Positions 16,107 to 26,360 are shown, counted from the stretch's first letter. The stretch: 64,000 nucleotides of DNA from an uncultured Lachnospiraceae bacterium (GCA_949287925.1 CASEIR010000059.1:1-64000); one strand, 5' to 3'. The notes: a model not told the origin generated them from the sequence alone. A program made the numbers and translations.

Positions 16107-17333
16107 ATGAGAAACAGACGACCTGAATTATTGATTCCGGCCAGCAGTCTTGAGGTTTTGAAAACAGCAGTCATCTTCGGGGCGGATGCGGTTTATATCG
16201 GCGGAGAGGCTTTCGGGCTTCGTGCCAAAGCGAAAAATTTCTCTATGGACGATATGAAGGCAGGCATTACATTTGCTCATGACTATGGGAAAAAGGTATA
16301 TGTTACAGTGAATATTCTGGCGCATAACGAGGATCTGGAAGGTGTTGCGGAATACCTGAAGGAATTAAAAGAATTGAAACCGGATGCTTTGATTATTGCG
16401 GATCCTGCGATTTTTCAGATGGCCAAAGATATCTGCCCGGAGATTGAACGTCATATCAGTACGCAGGCCAACAATACCAATTATGGTACGTATCTGTTTT
16501 GGTGGAAGTTGGGGGCGAAACGGGTGGTTTCAGCCAGAGAACTGTCGTTGAAGGAAATTAAAGAGATAAGGGAGCGTATTCCGGAAGAGATGGAGATTGA
16601 AAGTTTCATTCATGGAGCTATGTGTATTTCCTATTCGGGACGGTGCCTGCTGAGCAATTATTTTACAGGGCGAGATGCGAACCAGGGGGCATGCACGCAC
16701 CCTTGCCGTTGGAAGTATTCGGTGGTGGAGGAGACAAGACCGGGAGAATATATGCCTGTCTATGAAAATGAGCGGGGAACCTATATTTTTAATTCAAAAG
16801 ATTTGTGTATGATTGAGCATGTTCCGGAGATGATCGATGCCGGGATTGACAGTTTCAAGATCGAAGGCCGTATGAAGACTGCGCTGTATGTGGCGACAGT
16901 GGCGAGGACTTACCGGAAGGCCATTGACGACTATCTGGAGGATCCGAAAAAGTATGAGACGAATATGGACTGGTATCTGGATCAGATATCAAATTGTACT
17001 TATCGGCAGTTTACGACTGGATTTTATTTTGGAAAACCCAATGAAGAAGCGCAGATCTATGACAGCAATACCTATGTAAAAGAATATACTTATCTGGGAA
17101 TCATAGGAGAAGAAAAAGACGGGATGTACCGGATCGAACAGAGAAATAAGTTCTCAGTGGGAGAGAGCATTGAGATTATGAAGCCGGACGGGCGGAATAT
17201 AGAAACAGTTGTAAAACGAATTTTGAATGAAGAAGACGAAGAAATGGAAAGCGCGCCGCATCCGAAGCAGGTTTTATATGTGGAACTGGACAGCCACGCA
17301 GATAAATATGATATTTTAAGAAGAGCAGAATGA
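16107..17333 (+). CDS. trhP: U32 peptidase-family protein, probable tRNA hydroxylation protein TrhP
   Basis: A 408-residue U32-family protein. Seen: RPELLIPASSLEVLKTAVIFGADAVYIGG, the family signature ESFIHGAMCISYSGRCLLSNYFTGRDANQG (as two shorter blocks around residues 170-195), and cysteines in CTHPCRWKY that may bind an iron-sulfur cluster. Older annotation calls this a collagenase-like protease; work on TrhP and RlhA shows such proteins hydroxylate tRNA U34 or 23S rRNA using prephenate-derived chemistry. Pairing with trmR points to the tRNA role. Preceded by AAGGAG. Confidence 0.85.
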   Translation: MRNRRPELLIPASSLEVLKTAVIFGADAVYIGGEAFGLRAKAKNFSMDDMKAGITFAHDYGKKVYVTVNILAHNEDLEGVAEYLKELKELKPDALIIADPAIFQMAKDICPEIERHISTQANNTNYGTYLFWWKLGAKRVVSARELSLKEIKEIRERIPEEMEIESFIHGAMCISYSGRCLLSNYFTGRDANQGACTHPCRWKYSVVEETRPGEYMPVYENERGTYIFNSKDLCMIEHVPEMIDAGIDSFKIEGRMKTALYVATVARTYRKAIDDYLEDPKKYETNMDWYLDQISNCTYRQFTTGFYFGKPNEEAQIYDSNTYVKEYTYLGIIGEEKDGMYRIEQRNKFSVGESIEIMKPDGRNIETVVKRILNEEDEEMESAPHPKQVLYVELDSHADKYDILRRAE

Positions 17334-17336
17334 TTC

Positions 17337-17376
17337 ATTGGGGACGGGGAATTTTCGAAAATTCCCCGTCCCCAAT
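17337..17376. repeat. Palindromic element 2 (perfect 40-bp palindrome)
   Basis: Each 20-base arm reads ATTGGGGACGGGGAATTTTC and its exact complement, with no loop (centre TTCGAA). It starts 3 bases after the trhP stop. Nearly identical elements occur at 38543 and 52583. Possible bidirectional terminator or short mobile repeat. Confidence 0.85.
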
Positions 17377-17391
17377 TTCATGTGGAAAAGC

Positions 17392-17419
17392 ACAAAAGGG
17401 TAAATTGTGACATAAATTA
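17392..17419 (+). promoter_or_regulatory. Sporulation-type (SigE/SigK) promoter before sigK
   Basis: CATAAATTA (17411-17419) fits the SigK -10 pattern CATAnnnTA and partly the SigE one; an AC dinucleotide (17392) stands 17 bases upstream as in SigK -35 elements. Motifs this short are only suggestive. Confidence 0.4.
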
Positions 17420-17445
17420 TATCAAATATGCCCAGAGGTGCTTTT

Positions 17446-18063
17446 TTGAAATCTTTTCCCCAACCCCTCACAGCAGCGGAAGAAAGAGAATATTTGCAAA
17501 GGTATACAGAGGGAGATCTGACAGCGAAGCATATTCTGATTGAGCGGAATCTGCGGCTTGTGGCCCATATTGTGAAAAAGTACCAGTCTGGCGAAGAGGA
17601 TGTGGAGGACTTGTTGTCCATTGGAACAATAGGTCTTATTAAAGCGGTGGTTACTTTTAATCCGGCCAAAAATGTGCGCCTTGGGACTTATGCGGCCAGG
17701 TGTATTGAAAATGAGATTCTGATGTATCTGAGATCCAGAAAAAAAACGATGCGGGAAATATCGTTGTATGAACCGATCGGTACGGACAGGGAAGGAAATG
17801 AGATACAATTGTTCGACGTGATTGAAACCGAGGAGGACGATGCCCATCAGAAGGTAGAGACTCGCGACGATGTAAGGCTGCTTTATCAGAAAATGGAATC
17901 GGAGTTGTCGCCCAGAGAAAGATTGGTATTAAAAATGCGATATGGTCTTTACAATGAAGAAGAGTATACCCAGCGGGAGATTGCCGCACAGTTAGGCATC
18001 TCTCGTTCTTATGTGTCAAGAATTGAAAAAAGTGCGATTGAAAAGCTGCGCCGGTATTTCTGA
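17446..18063 (+). CDS. sigK: Sporulation sigma factor SigK without a pro-sequence
   Basis: A sigma-70-family factor of about 205 residues. Region 2 is clear (ERNLRLVAHIVKKYQSGEEDVEDLLSIGTIGLIKAV as consecutive blocks, then LGTYAARCIENEILMYLRS), followed by region 4 with LSPRERLVLKMRYGL and the helix-turn-helix TQREIAAQLGISRSYVSRIEK. The FPQPL start and overall match identify SigK, the late mother-cell factor that drives coat and cortex genes. I choose TTG at 17446 because AGAGGTG lies 5 bases before it; the ATG at 17428 has no ribosome site. Either way the roughly 20-residue inhibitory pro-sequence of Bacillus SigK is absent, and the gene is uninterrupted (no skin element). Confidence 0.9.
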   Translation: MKSFPQPLTAAEEREYLQRYTEGDLTAKHILIERNLRLVAHIVKKYQSGEEDVEDLLSIGTIGLIKAVVTFNPAKNVRLGTYAARCIENEILMYLRSRKKTMREISLYEPIGTDREGNEIQLFDVIETEEDDAHQKVETRDDVRLLYQKMESELSPRERLVLKMRYGLYNEEEYTQREIAAQLGISRSYVSRIEKSAIEKLRRYF

Positions 18064-18185
18064 TACAGGCGCGTTTTTACATAGACGACGGAATGGAATC
18101 CGTGCTTTCCGTGATTCTGGGAATCCTTAATCAATCCCGTAAATGCAGCTTTTGGCACTTTTGGGGAACAGAGGGATAAAAGACA

Positions 18186-18215
18186 TTGACAGCAGTCGGT
18201 ATACTGAGATAAGAT
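18186..18215 (+). promoter_or_regulatory. Promoter upstream of yifB/comM-dprA-topA
   Basis: TTGACA (18186-18191), an 18-base spacer and TAAGAT (18210-18215). The 270-base gap between sigK and this gene otherwise holds nothing I recognise. Confidence 0.55.
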
Positions 18216-18334
18216 GAAACTATCATTCTGGAGAAAGGGCGGTTCTGCCCATGTCATCTCCGGTTCATGTTTCTGGCCGATTCGGTCGTTTTTTCTACTT
18301 TAATTTCATATTGGATTCAGAAAGGAGTGAGTGC

Positions 18335-19873
18335 ATGGCATATCACACTGTTTTATCTGCCTGTCTCCAGGGACTACGGGTGGAACAGGTTTATGTAGAG
18401 GCGGATGTCAGCGGCGGTCTTCCGATGTTTCATATGGTAGGATATTTGTCTTCCGAGGTCAGGGAGGCATCGGAGCGAGTACGCACAGCCATTCGCAATA
18501 CTGGCATCCAGATTCCTCCAAAGAAGATCATGGTCAATCTGGCGCCGGCTACAGTCCGCAAGAGAGGCGCATCGTTTGACCTGCCGATTGCGATTGCCGT
18601 CCTGGCGGCGCTTGGGGCAGTGCCAACAGAGCCGTTGAATCAGGTCCTGATTGTCGGAGAATTGAGTCTGGCAGGTGAAGTGCGCAAAGTCCCGGGGATT
18701 CTGCCCATAGCTGTGATGGCAAAGAAAACCGGATGCCGGGCGTGCATATTGCCGGAAGCAAATATGACAGAAGGAGGCCTTGTGGAAGGTCTGGAAATCA
18801 TCGGAGTCAGAAGTCTGAAAGAGGTATGTGATTATCTGCGGAGGGGAGAATTTGTTTCCGGCAGGAGGAAAGCTGCACGAAAAAGTTCGGAAGACTGTCC
18901 AGCGGCGGCGCAGCCGGATTTCGGAGACATTAAGGGGAGAAAAGAAGCAAAAAGGGCGGCAGAAGTGGCTTGCGCGGGAGGACACAATCTATTGATGATC
19001 GGTCCTCCGGGAAGCGGAAAGACGATGCTGGCCAGACGGATCCCGTCGATTCTCCCGCCGCCGACGGAGCAGGAAAGTATGGAAATCACGACGGTTTACA
19101 GTGTTCTGGGACTGGTGGACGAAAACCAGCCGTTGATGAAAGGAAGGCCTTTCCGGGAGGTACATCATACGGTGACGAAAGCTGCTCTGATGGGAGGAGG
19201 TATAGTGCCAGTTCCCGGGGAAATCAGTATGGCACATCATGGCGTCCTGTTTTTAGATGAACTGACAGAGTTCCGCAAAGAGGTGCTGGAAGTGTTGCGG
19301 CAGCCGTTGGAAGAGCATAAAGTGCGTATATCCAGAAACCATGGAACCTATACATTTCCGGCAGATCTGATGCTTGTGGCCGCCATGAATCCTTGTCCGT
19401 GCGGCAATTATCCGGACCTGAACCGGTGTAGCTGTACACAGGCGCAGATCGATCATTATTTAAGCCGGGTCAGTCAGCCGTTTCTTGACCGGATAGACAT
19501 TTGTATGGAAGTGCCGCGGATGGAGTATACGGAACTTAGATCTGGTAAGACGGAAGAATCTTCTGCTGAGATTCGGAAGAGAGTTTTAAAAGCACGTGAG
19601 ATACAAAGAAGAAGGTATGAACAGTCGGGAATCCTGGCAAATGCCGCGGTGGAAGCGCGAGAGCTGGAACGATACTGTCCCCTGGGAGAGCCGGAAGAGA
19701 TGTTAATGAGACAGGCTTTTACCTCACTGAGTCTGACGGCAAGAACGGTACATAAAATATTGCGCGTGGCAAGAACAATTGCGGATCTGGAAGAGAGTGG
19801 GGCTATTCAGACGCATCATCTGAAAGAGGCGATAGGATACCGTACCATCGATAAAAAATATTGGGGGAGGTGA
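18335..19873 (+). CDS. YifB/ComM-family Mg chelatase-like AAA+ ATPase
   Basis: A 512-residue protein with an N-terminal ChlI-like domain (GLPMFHMVGYLSSEVREASERV, NLAPATVRKRGASFDLPIAIA), a AAA+ core (Walker A MIGPPGSGKTMLARRIPSI near residue 215, Walker B GVLFLDELTEF) and a zinc-type motif CPCGNYPDLNRCSC. ComM proteins are hexameric helicases that extend branch migration during natural transformation. The gene lies 4 bases before dprA, another transformation gene. I start at the ATG at 18335, preceded by AAAGGAGTGAG, instead of an upstream in-frame ATG at 18251. Confidence 0.92.
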   Translation: MAYHTVLSACLQGLRVEQVYVEADVSGGLPMFHMVGYLSSEVREASERVRTAIRNTGIQIPPKKIMVNLAPATVRKRGASFDLPIAIAVLAALGAVPTEPLNQVLIVGELSLAGEVRKVPGILPIAVMAKKTGCRACILPEANMTEGGLVEGLEIIGVRSLKEVCDYLRRGEFVSGRRKAARKSSEDCPAAAQPDFGDIKGRKEAKRAAEVACAGGHNLLMIGPPGSGKTMLARRIPSILPPPTEQESMEITTVYSVLGLVDENQPLMKGRPFREVHHTVTKAALMGGGIVPVPGEISMAHHGVLFLDELTEFRKEVLEVLRQPLEEHKVRISRNHGTYTFPADLMLVAAMNPCPCGNYPDLNRCSCTQAQIDHYLSRVSQPFLDRIDICMEVPRMEYTELRSGKTEESSAEIRKRVLKAREIQRRRYEQSGILANAAVEARELERYCPLGEPEEMLMRQAFTSLSLTARTVHKILRVARTIADLEESGAIQTHHLKEAIGYRTIDKKYWGR

Positions 19874-19877
19874 GTGG

Positions 19878-20960
19878 ATGGAATATGAATACTGGCTGGC
19901 CCGGATCAGGCAGCTGGCAGACTGGAAAAAAAGGAGACTGAGAGAAGAATACGGGAGCGGGGAAGCGATATATTATATAGAAGAAACGAAACTTCACCGT
20001 TTGGAATATCTGTCAGAAACTGATAAAAAAGCGATTTCAGCGGCGAGAAACGCTTCGGTCGCAACGGAAGAATGGAAACGCCTGAAAGAATTCGGAATCT
20101 GTTTTGTGCCTTATTACAGTCCCGATTATCCCCGAAGACTCAGGCAAATATCCCGTCCGCCCTATGCACTGTATGTGAAAGGAAGACTGCCGGATGAAGA
20201 AAAACCGGCGGTGGCGATTGTGGGAGCCCGCCGGTGTTCACATTATGGAGAACAGATGGCGCTGGAATACGGGGAAAAGCTGGGGGCGGCGGGATTCGAC
20301 ATTATCAGCGGAATGGCCAAAGGAATTGATGGCGCGGCACAAAGAGGAGCCTTGAACGGGGGAGGGATTACTTACGCCGTACTGGGAAGCGGTGTGGACG
20401 TCTGTTATCCAAGAGAGCATATTGGTCTTTATACGGACATTCAGAAACAGGGAGGAATTCTGTCAGAACAACTTCCGGGACAGTCGCCTCTGCCGGCACA
20501 TTTCCCGGCGCGAAACCGGCTGATCAGCGGGCTTGCAGATGTGATTCTGGTTATGGAGGCCCGAGAGCGCAGCGGATCGTTGATCACAGTTGACTGCGGT
20601 TTGGAACAGGGAAAAGATGTGTATGCATTGCCGGGTCCCGCAGACAGTGCGTTGAGCCAGGGATGTCACCGCCTCATCCGGCAGGGAGCAGGAATACTTG
20701 TTTCTCCGGAACTTTTGTTGGAGGATCTTAAAATGGAAAGGCTTCTGCCGGTTCAAAAAAATGACAAAAATGAAAAAGTGCTTGAAAGTACCGAAAATAT
20801 GGTGTATAGTTGTCTCGATTTGTTCCCCAGAAGCATCGGCGAAGTGATAGACAAGACCGGACTTGAAGCTGGAAAAGCCATGGAAATTCTGATGTCGCTG
20901 GTACTGAAGGGGGAGGTAAAAGAAGTATCCAGAAATTATTATGTAAAAAACCGGTATTAA
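19878..20960 (+). CDS. dprA: DNA-processing protein DprA (Smf)
   Basis: A 360-residue DprA. The Rossmann-like core is clear: AIVGARRCSHYGEQ, ISGMAKGIDGAAQRGAL, LGSGVDVCYPREH, FPARNRLISGLADVILVMEA and GSLITVDCGLEQGKDVYALPG. An N-terminal helical part (about 100 residues) and a C-terminal winged-helix-like part (residues 295-360) flank it. DprA protects incoming single-stranded DNA and loads RecA. The pairing with the ComM-like gene suggests transformation or recombinational repair; no other competence genes are here. GGGGGAGGTGAGTGG includes the ribosome site. Confidence 0.93.
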   Translation: MEYEYWLARIRQLADWKKRRLREEYGSGEAIYYIEETKLHRLEYLSETDKKAISAARNASVATEEWKRLKEFGICFVPYYSPDYPRRLRQISRPPYALYVKGRLPDEEKPAVAIVGARRCSHYGEQMALEYGEKLGAAGFDIISGMAKGIDGAAQRGALNGGGITYAVLGSGVDVCYPREHIGLYTDIQKQGGILSEQLPGQSPLPAHFPARNRLISGLADVILVMEARERSGSLITVDCGLEQGKDVYALPGPADSALSQGCHRLIRQGAGILVSPELLLEDLKMERLLPVQKNDKNEKVLESTENMVYSCLDLFPRSIGEVIDKTGLEAGKAMEILMSLVLKGEVKEVSRNYYVKNRY

Positions 20961-20985
20961 GGGATAAAACGGAGGAAGCAAGTAT

Positions 20986-23070
20986 ATGGCACGTTATCTG
21001 GTAATCGTGGAGTCACCTGCAAAGGTGAAGACAATCAAAAAATTTCTTGGGAGCAATTACGTGGTTATGGCATCCAACGGCCATGTCAGAGACTTACCCA
21101 AGAGTCAGATGGGTGTGGATGTAGAACATGACTATGAACCGAAATACATCACGATTCGTGGGAAGGGAGAAATACTTGCAGCCTTAAGGAAGGAAGTCAA
21201 AAAAGCGGATAAAGTCTATCTGGCAACCGACCCCGACCGTGAAGGAGAAGCCATCTCCTGGCATCTGTGCCAGGCGTTGAAGCTGGATCCCAAGAAGACA
21301 TACCGGATCAGTTTTAATGAGATTACAAAAAATGCGGTGAAAGCGTCTTTGAAAAACGCCAGAGAAATTGATACAGATCTGGTAGACGCTCAACAGGCCA
21401 GAAGGGTCCTGGACCGTGTTGTGGGATATAAGATCAGCCCACTTTTATGGGCAAAGGTAAAACGAGGACTCAGTGCGGGGCGCGTACAGTCAGTTGCTCT
21501 GCGCATAATCGCTGACCGTGAGGAAGAGATTGACGCGTTTATTCCGGAAGAGTACTGGAGCCTGGAAGCAAACCTGAAAGTGAAAGGCGAAAAGAAGCTG
21601 CTGAAGGCAAAATTTTACGGTACGGAGAAACAGAAAATGACGATCCATTCCAAAGGTGAATTGGACCGCATTGTAAAAGAATTGGAAGATGCCACATATG
21701 CGGTAGAGGAGATCCGGAAGGGCGAGAGGGTGAAAAAGGCGCCGGTTCCATTTACCACCAGTACCCTCCAGCAGGAGGCTTCCAAAGTGCTGAATTTTGC
21801 CACTTCAAAGACCATGCGGATTGCCCAGCAGCTCTACGAGGGAATCGATATCAAAGGGAATGGCACCGTGGGTCTGATTACTTATCTGCGTACGGATTCT
21901 ACCAGAATTTCGGATGAAGCGGATGTCAATGTAAGAACGTATATCGCGGATCAGTATGGAGCAGAGTACGTGTCGGAAGGAAATACCCAGACGGGAAAAG
22001 AAAATCGTTCAATCCAGGATGCTCATGAAGCAATCCGTCCGACGGATGTTTCCCGCACGCCTGCGGCCATGAAAGACTCTCTGACCAGAGACCAGTACCG
22101 TTTGTACCAGCTGATCTGGAAACGGTTTGTGGCCAGCCGGATGGAAGCCGCCAGATATGAGACAACATCTGTAAAAATTGCAGCGGGAGATTACCGGTTT
22201 ACGGTTGCGGCGTCAAGAGTTGCGTTTGAAGGTTTCCGGTGTGTGTACACAGAGTCGGAAGAGGAGAAGGAAGAGAACAATGTTCTTCTGAAGAATCTGG
22301 ACCGGAATTCGCAGCTGTCAAGAGAAAGTTTTGACAGTAAACAGCATTTTACGCAGCCGCCGGCGCATTATACGGAGGCAGCTCTTGTAAAGACTCTGGA
22401 AGAACTGGGAATCGGGCGGCCGAGTACTTATGCTCCTACGATATCGACCATTATAGCCAGACGCTATGTTGCCAAAGAGAATAAAAACTTATATCTGACA
22501 GAGATCGGAGAAGTGGTTAACAATATTATGAAGCAGTCTTTCCCAAGTATTGTGGACGTGAATTTTACAGCCAATATGGAAGGGCTTCTGGACGGTGTTG
22601 CGGAAGGAAAGGTAAACTGGAAAACCATCATTGAAAATTTCTACCCGGACATCGAAGAAGCAGTGGCGAAAGCGGAGGAAGAACAGGAAAAAGTCAAGAT
22701 TGAGGACGAGGTGACCGACGTGGTCTGTGACCAGTGCGGCCGTAATATGGTAATCAAATACGGTCCCCATGGAAGATTCCTGGCGTGTCCAGGATTCCCG
22801 GAGTGCCGCAATACAAAACCGTATCTGGAGAAAGTAGGAGTGGCCTGTCCGTTGTGCGGAAAAGAAGTTGTTATTCGTAAAACGAAAAAAGGAAGAAAGT
22901 ATTACGGATGTGAAGACAATCCGGATTGTGAATTTATGTCCTGGCAGAAACCATCGGAGAAAAAGTGTCCAAAATGTGGAAGTTATATGGTGGAAAAGGG
23001 AAATAAACTACTGTGCAGCGATGAAAAATGTGGTTATGTAGAAAATAAAGAAAATGGCAAGAGTATTTAG
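20986..23070 (+). CDS. topA: DNA topoisomerase I
   Basis: A 694-residue type IA topoisomerase that relaxes negative supercoils. TOPRIM domain at the N-terminus (VIVESPAKVKTI, then YLATDPDREGEAISWHL), the active-site tyrosine in GLITYLRTDSTRIS (about residue 300), and three C-terminal four-cysteine zinc fingers beginning CDQCGRNM, CPLCGKEV and CPKCGSYM. All key parts are intact. dprA-topA-codY is a typical Firmicute neighbourhood, although trmFO, xerC and clpQY found between topA and codY in Bacillus are missing here. GGAGGAAG precedes the ATG. Confidence 0.96.
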   Translation: MARYLVIVESPAKVKTIKKFLGSNYVVMASNGHVRDLPKSQMGVDVEHDYEPKYITIRGKGEILAALRKEVKKADKVYLATDPDREGEAISWHLCQALKLDPKKTYRISFNEITKNAVKASLKNAREIDTDLVDAQQARRVLDRVVGYKISPLLWAKVKRGLSAGRVQSVALRIIADREEEIDAFIPEEYWSLEANLKVKGEKKLLKAKFYGTEKQKMTIHSKGELDRIVKELEDATYAVEEIRKGERVKKAPVPFTTSTLQQEASKVLNFATSKTMRIAQQLYEGIDIKGNGTVGLITYLRTDSTRISDEADVNVRTYIADQYGAEYVSEGNTQTGKENRSIQDAHEAIRPTDVSRTPAAMKDSLTRDQYRLYQLIWKRFVASRMEAARYETTSVKIAAGDYRFTVAASRVAFEGFRCVYTESEEEKEENNVLLKNLDRNSQLSRESFDSKQHFTQPPAHYTEAALVKTLEELGIGRPSTYAPTISTIIARRYVAKENKNLYLTEIGEVVNNIMKQSFPSIVDVNFTANMEGLLDGVAEGKVNWKTIIENFYPDIEEAVAKAEEEQEKVKIEDEVTDVVCDQCGRNMVIKYGPHGRFLACPGFPECRNTKPYLEKVGVACPLCGKEVVIRKTKKGRKYYGCEDNPDCEFMSWQKPSEKKCPKCGSYMVEKGNKLLCSDEKCGYVENKENGKSI

Positions 23071-23078
23071 AAAATTTA

Positions 23079-23107
23079 TTGAATGTTAAAAAAATGTGTG
23101 GTAATAT
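23079..23107 (+). promoter_or_regulatory. Promoter of codY
   Basis: TTGAAT (23079-23084), 17-base spacer, TAATAT (23102-23107), 27 bases before the start codon. Confidence 0.55.
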
Positions 23108-23133
23108 AACAATCAAAGGATGGAGGATTGCCC

Positions 23134-23916
23134 ATGAGTGTACAATTATTGGATAAAACCAGAAAAATCAACAAATTACTGCACAATAACAATTCGAGCA
23201 AAGTGGTATTTAATGATATCTGTGATGTATTGACAGAGATTCTGGACTCTAATGTGATCGTGGTCAGCAAAAAAGGAAAAGTGCTCGGATGCAGTGTGTG
23301 TGAAGGAGTTCCCGTGATCAGAGAACTGATTGAGCAGGAAGTGGGGAAGCATATTGATGATATGCTGAATGAGCGTCTGCTTAGTATCCTGTCAACGAAA
23401 GAAAATGTGAATCTGCAGACGTTAGGATTTTCAGCAGACATATCGGAAGGGTACCAGGCTATTATTACCCCCATCGATATTGCAGGAGAGAGGCTTGGAA
23501 CACTGTTTATCTACAAGATCCATCAGATGTATGAGATCGATGACATTATCCTGAGTGAATACGGAACGACAGTCGTAGGGTTGGAGATGCTCCGTTCCGT
23601 GAATGAAGAGAGCGCGGAGGAAACGAGAAAAGAACATATCGTTCAGTCAGCTATCAGTACGCTGTCTTATTCTGAACTGGAAGCGATCATCCATATCTTT
23701 GATGAGCTGGATGGAATGGAAGGAATCCTGGTTGCAAGCAAGATCGCCGACAGAGTCGGAATTACCAGATCCGTAATTGTGAACGCGCTTCGGAAGTTTG
23801 AGAGCGCCGGCGTCATTGAATCCCGTTCCTCCGGCATGAAAGGAACTTATATCAAAGTCGTGAACGATTATGTATTTACGGAACTGGAACAGATTAAAGC
23901 GGAGCGGATGAAATAA
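23134..23916 (+). CDS. codY: GTP- and branched-chain amino acid-sensing repressor CodY
   Basis: A 260-residue CodY. The N-terminal GAF domain (residues 1-155) that binds isoleucine/valine is followed by the GTP-responsive linker and a winged helix-turn-helix with ASKIADRVGITRSVIVNALR and ESRSSGMKGTYIKV, the most conserved part of the family. CodY represses amino acid uptake and biosynthesis and other stationary-phase genes in rich conditions. I start at the ATG at 23134 (GGAGG 7 bases upstream) rather than the TTG two codons earlier. A possible target, azlC, lies in this window with a CodY-like site. Confidence 0.95.
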   Translation: MSVQLLDKTRKINKLLHNNNSSKVVFNDICDVLTEILDSNVIVVSKKGKVLGCSVCEGVPVIRELIEQEVGKHIDDMLNERLLSILSTKENVNLQTLGFSADISEGYQAIITPIDIAGERLGTLFIYKIHQMYEIDDIILSEYGTTVVGLEMLRSVNEESAEETRKEHIVQSAISTLSYSELEAIIHIFDELDGMEGILVASKIADRVGITRSVIVNALRKFESAGVIESRSSGMKGTYIKVVNDYVFTELEQIKAERMK

Positions 23917-23929
23917 CGGCTGCTCAGAC

Positions 23930-23960
23930 AGGGTATCGGGAAACTGATACCCTTCTTTTT
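23930..23960 (+). terminator. Intrinsic terminator after codY
   Basis: Stem GGGTATC/GATACCC (23931-23937 with 23946-23952) followed by a T-rich run to 23960. Confidence 0.8.
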
Positions 23961-23984
23961 CATAAGGGGCAAAGGAGACTGACT

Positions 23985-24287
23985 ATGTACGAAAATTGTA
24001 CTGCAATTATGCAGATGACACGTATGATCCTGAAGGACGGATATTTTGACGATATGCCATACAAATGCAGTGTGATCCGGTATAAACAGGAGGAAGACTG
24101 CATATATTTGTTAACAGAAGAAAAACTGTCTTCCTTCTCGCTTGATGGGATTTATGAATGCCGTATTGAGACGGAGAAAGGGACGGTGGCCTGTTCAGGG
24201 ATCTTGCGGGAACGGTATTGGAATAAACTTGGAAATGTAATAAAATTCCGTATACAGAATGGATTTTATAAAAATCCTGTAAACTGA
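23985..24287 (+). CDS. Conserved small protein of unknown function, beta-rich
   Basis: A 100-residue soluble protein with alternating hydrophobic strands (YKCSVIRYKQEEDCIYLLTEE, GIYECRIETEKGTVACSG) and a C-terminal GNVIKFRIQNGFY. The pattern suggests a compact beta-barrel, vaguely PilZ-like, but without a recognisable c-di-GMP motif. I do not recognise the family. GGCAAAGGAGACTGACT gives a good ribosome site. It sits alone between the codY terminator and the groES promoter, so it may depend on readthrough or on an unseen promoter. Confidence 0.6.
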   Translation: MYENCTAIMQMTRMILKDGYFDDMPYKCSVIRYKQEEDCIYLLTEEKLSSFSLDGIYECRIETEKGTVACSGILRERYWNKLGNVIKFRIQNGFYKNPVN

Positions 24288-24298
24288 ATAAAAGGTTG

Positions 24299-24327
24299 TT
24301 GACAAAGGGAAAAGAGAGTGCTATTTT
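24299..24327 (+). promoter_or_regulatory. Promoter of groES-groEL
   Basis: TTGACA (24299-24304), 17-base spacer, TATTTT (24322-24327). The CIRCE operator begins 15 bases downstream of the -10. Confidence 0.75.
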
Positions 24328-24341
24328 ATATCTAGAGTTTT

Positions 24342-24368
24342 TCAGCACTCTCTTTTGATGAGTGCTAA
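24342..24368 (+). promoter_or_regulatory. CIRCE element (HrcA operator)
   Basis: TCAGCACTC, 9 bases, GAGTGCTAA: one mismatch from the consensus left arm TTAGCACTC and a perfect right arm. HrcA binding here represses groESL until heat or misfolded protein ties up GroEL. A further half-site GAGTGCTA lies at 24316-24323 within the promoter. Confidence 0.93.
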
Positions 24369-24401
24369 CAACATAGATTCATATCTAAGGAGGCGTAAGC
24401 T

Positions 24402-24686
24402 ATGAAATTAGTACCATTGGGTGACAGAGTTGTATTGAAACAGTTAATCGCGGAAGAGACTACCAAATCCGGAATTGTAATCCCGGGGCAGTCAAAGGAA
24501 AAGCCGCAGCAGGCAGAGGTTGTTGCAGTTGGACCAGGCGGAAGTGTGGATGGAAAAGAAGTGAAGATGCATGTGGCGGTCGGTCAGACTGTAATCTATT
24601 CCAAATACTCCGGAACGAATGTGGAGATTGATGACGAAGAATACATCATCGTAAAACAGGATGATATCCTTGCGATTGTTGAGTAA
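24402..24686 (+). CDS. groES: Co-chaperonin GroES
   Basis: A 94-residue GroES, the heptameric lid of the GroEL folding chamber. Sequence is canonical: LVPLGDRVVLKQL, a mobile loop (EETTKSGIVIPGQSKEKPQ), AEVVAVGPGG and YSKYSGTNVEIDDEEYIIVKQDDILAIVE. AAGGAGG precedes the ATG. Controlled by the CIRCE element upstream and co-transcribed with groEL (34 bases). Confidence 0.97.
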   Translation: MKLVPLGDRVVLKQLIAEETTKSGIVIPGQSKEKPQQAEVVAVGPGGSVDGKEVKMHVAVGQTVIYSKYSGTNVEIDDEEYIIVKQDDILAIVE

Positions 24687-24708
24687 GACGAATTAGAACG
24701 AGATATAG

Positions 24709-26340
<1,632 letters not shown>

Positions 26341-26360
26341 TCAGCCGGATAAATTTTTTG

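Noticed and set aside
17428..17445. Upstream ATG of sigK as start of a short pro-sequence
   Set aside because: No ribosome site before it, and six residues are too few and not hydrophobic enough to be a pro-peptide.
18064..18185. Small RNA between sigK and the ComM-like gene
   Set aside because: No promoter within it, no stable hairpin with a T-run and no recognisable RNA family.
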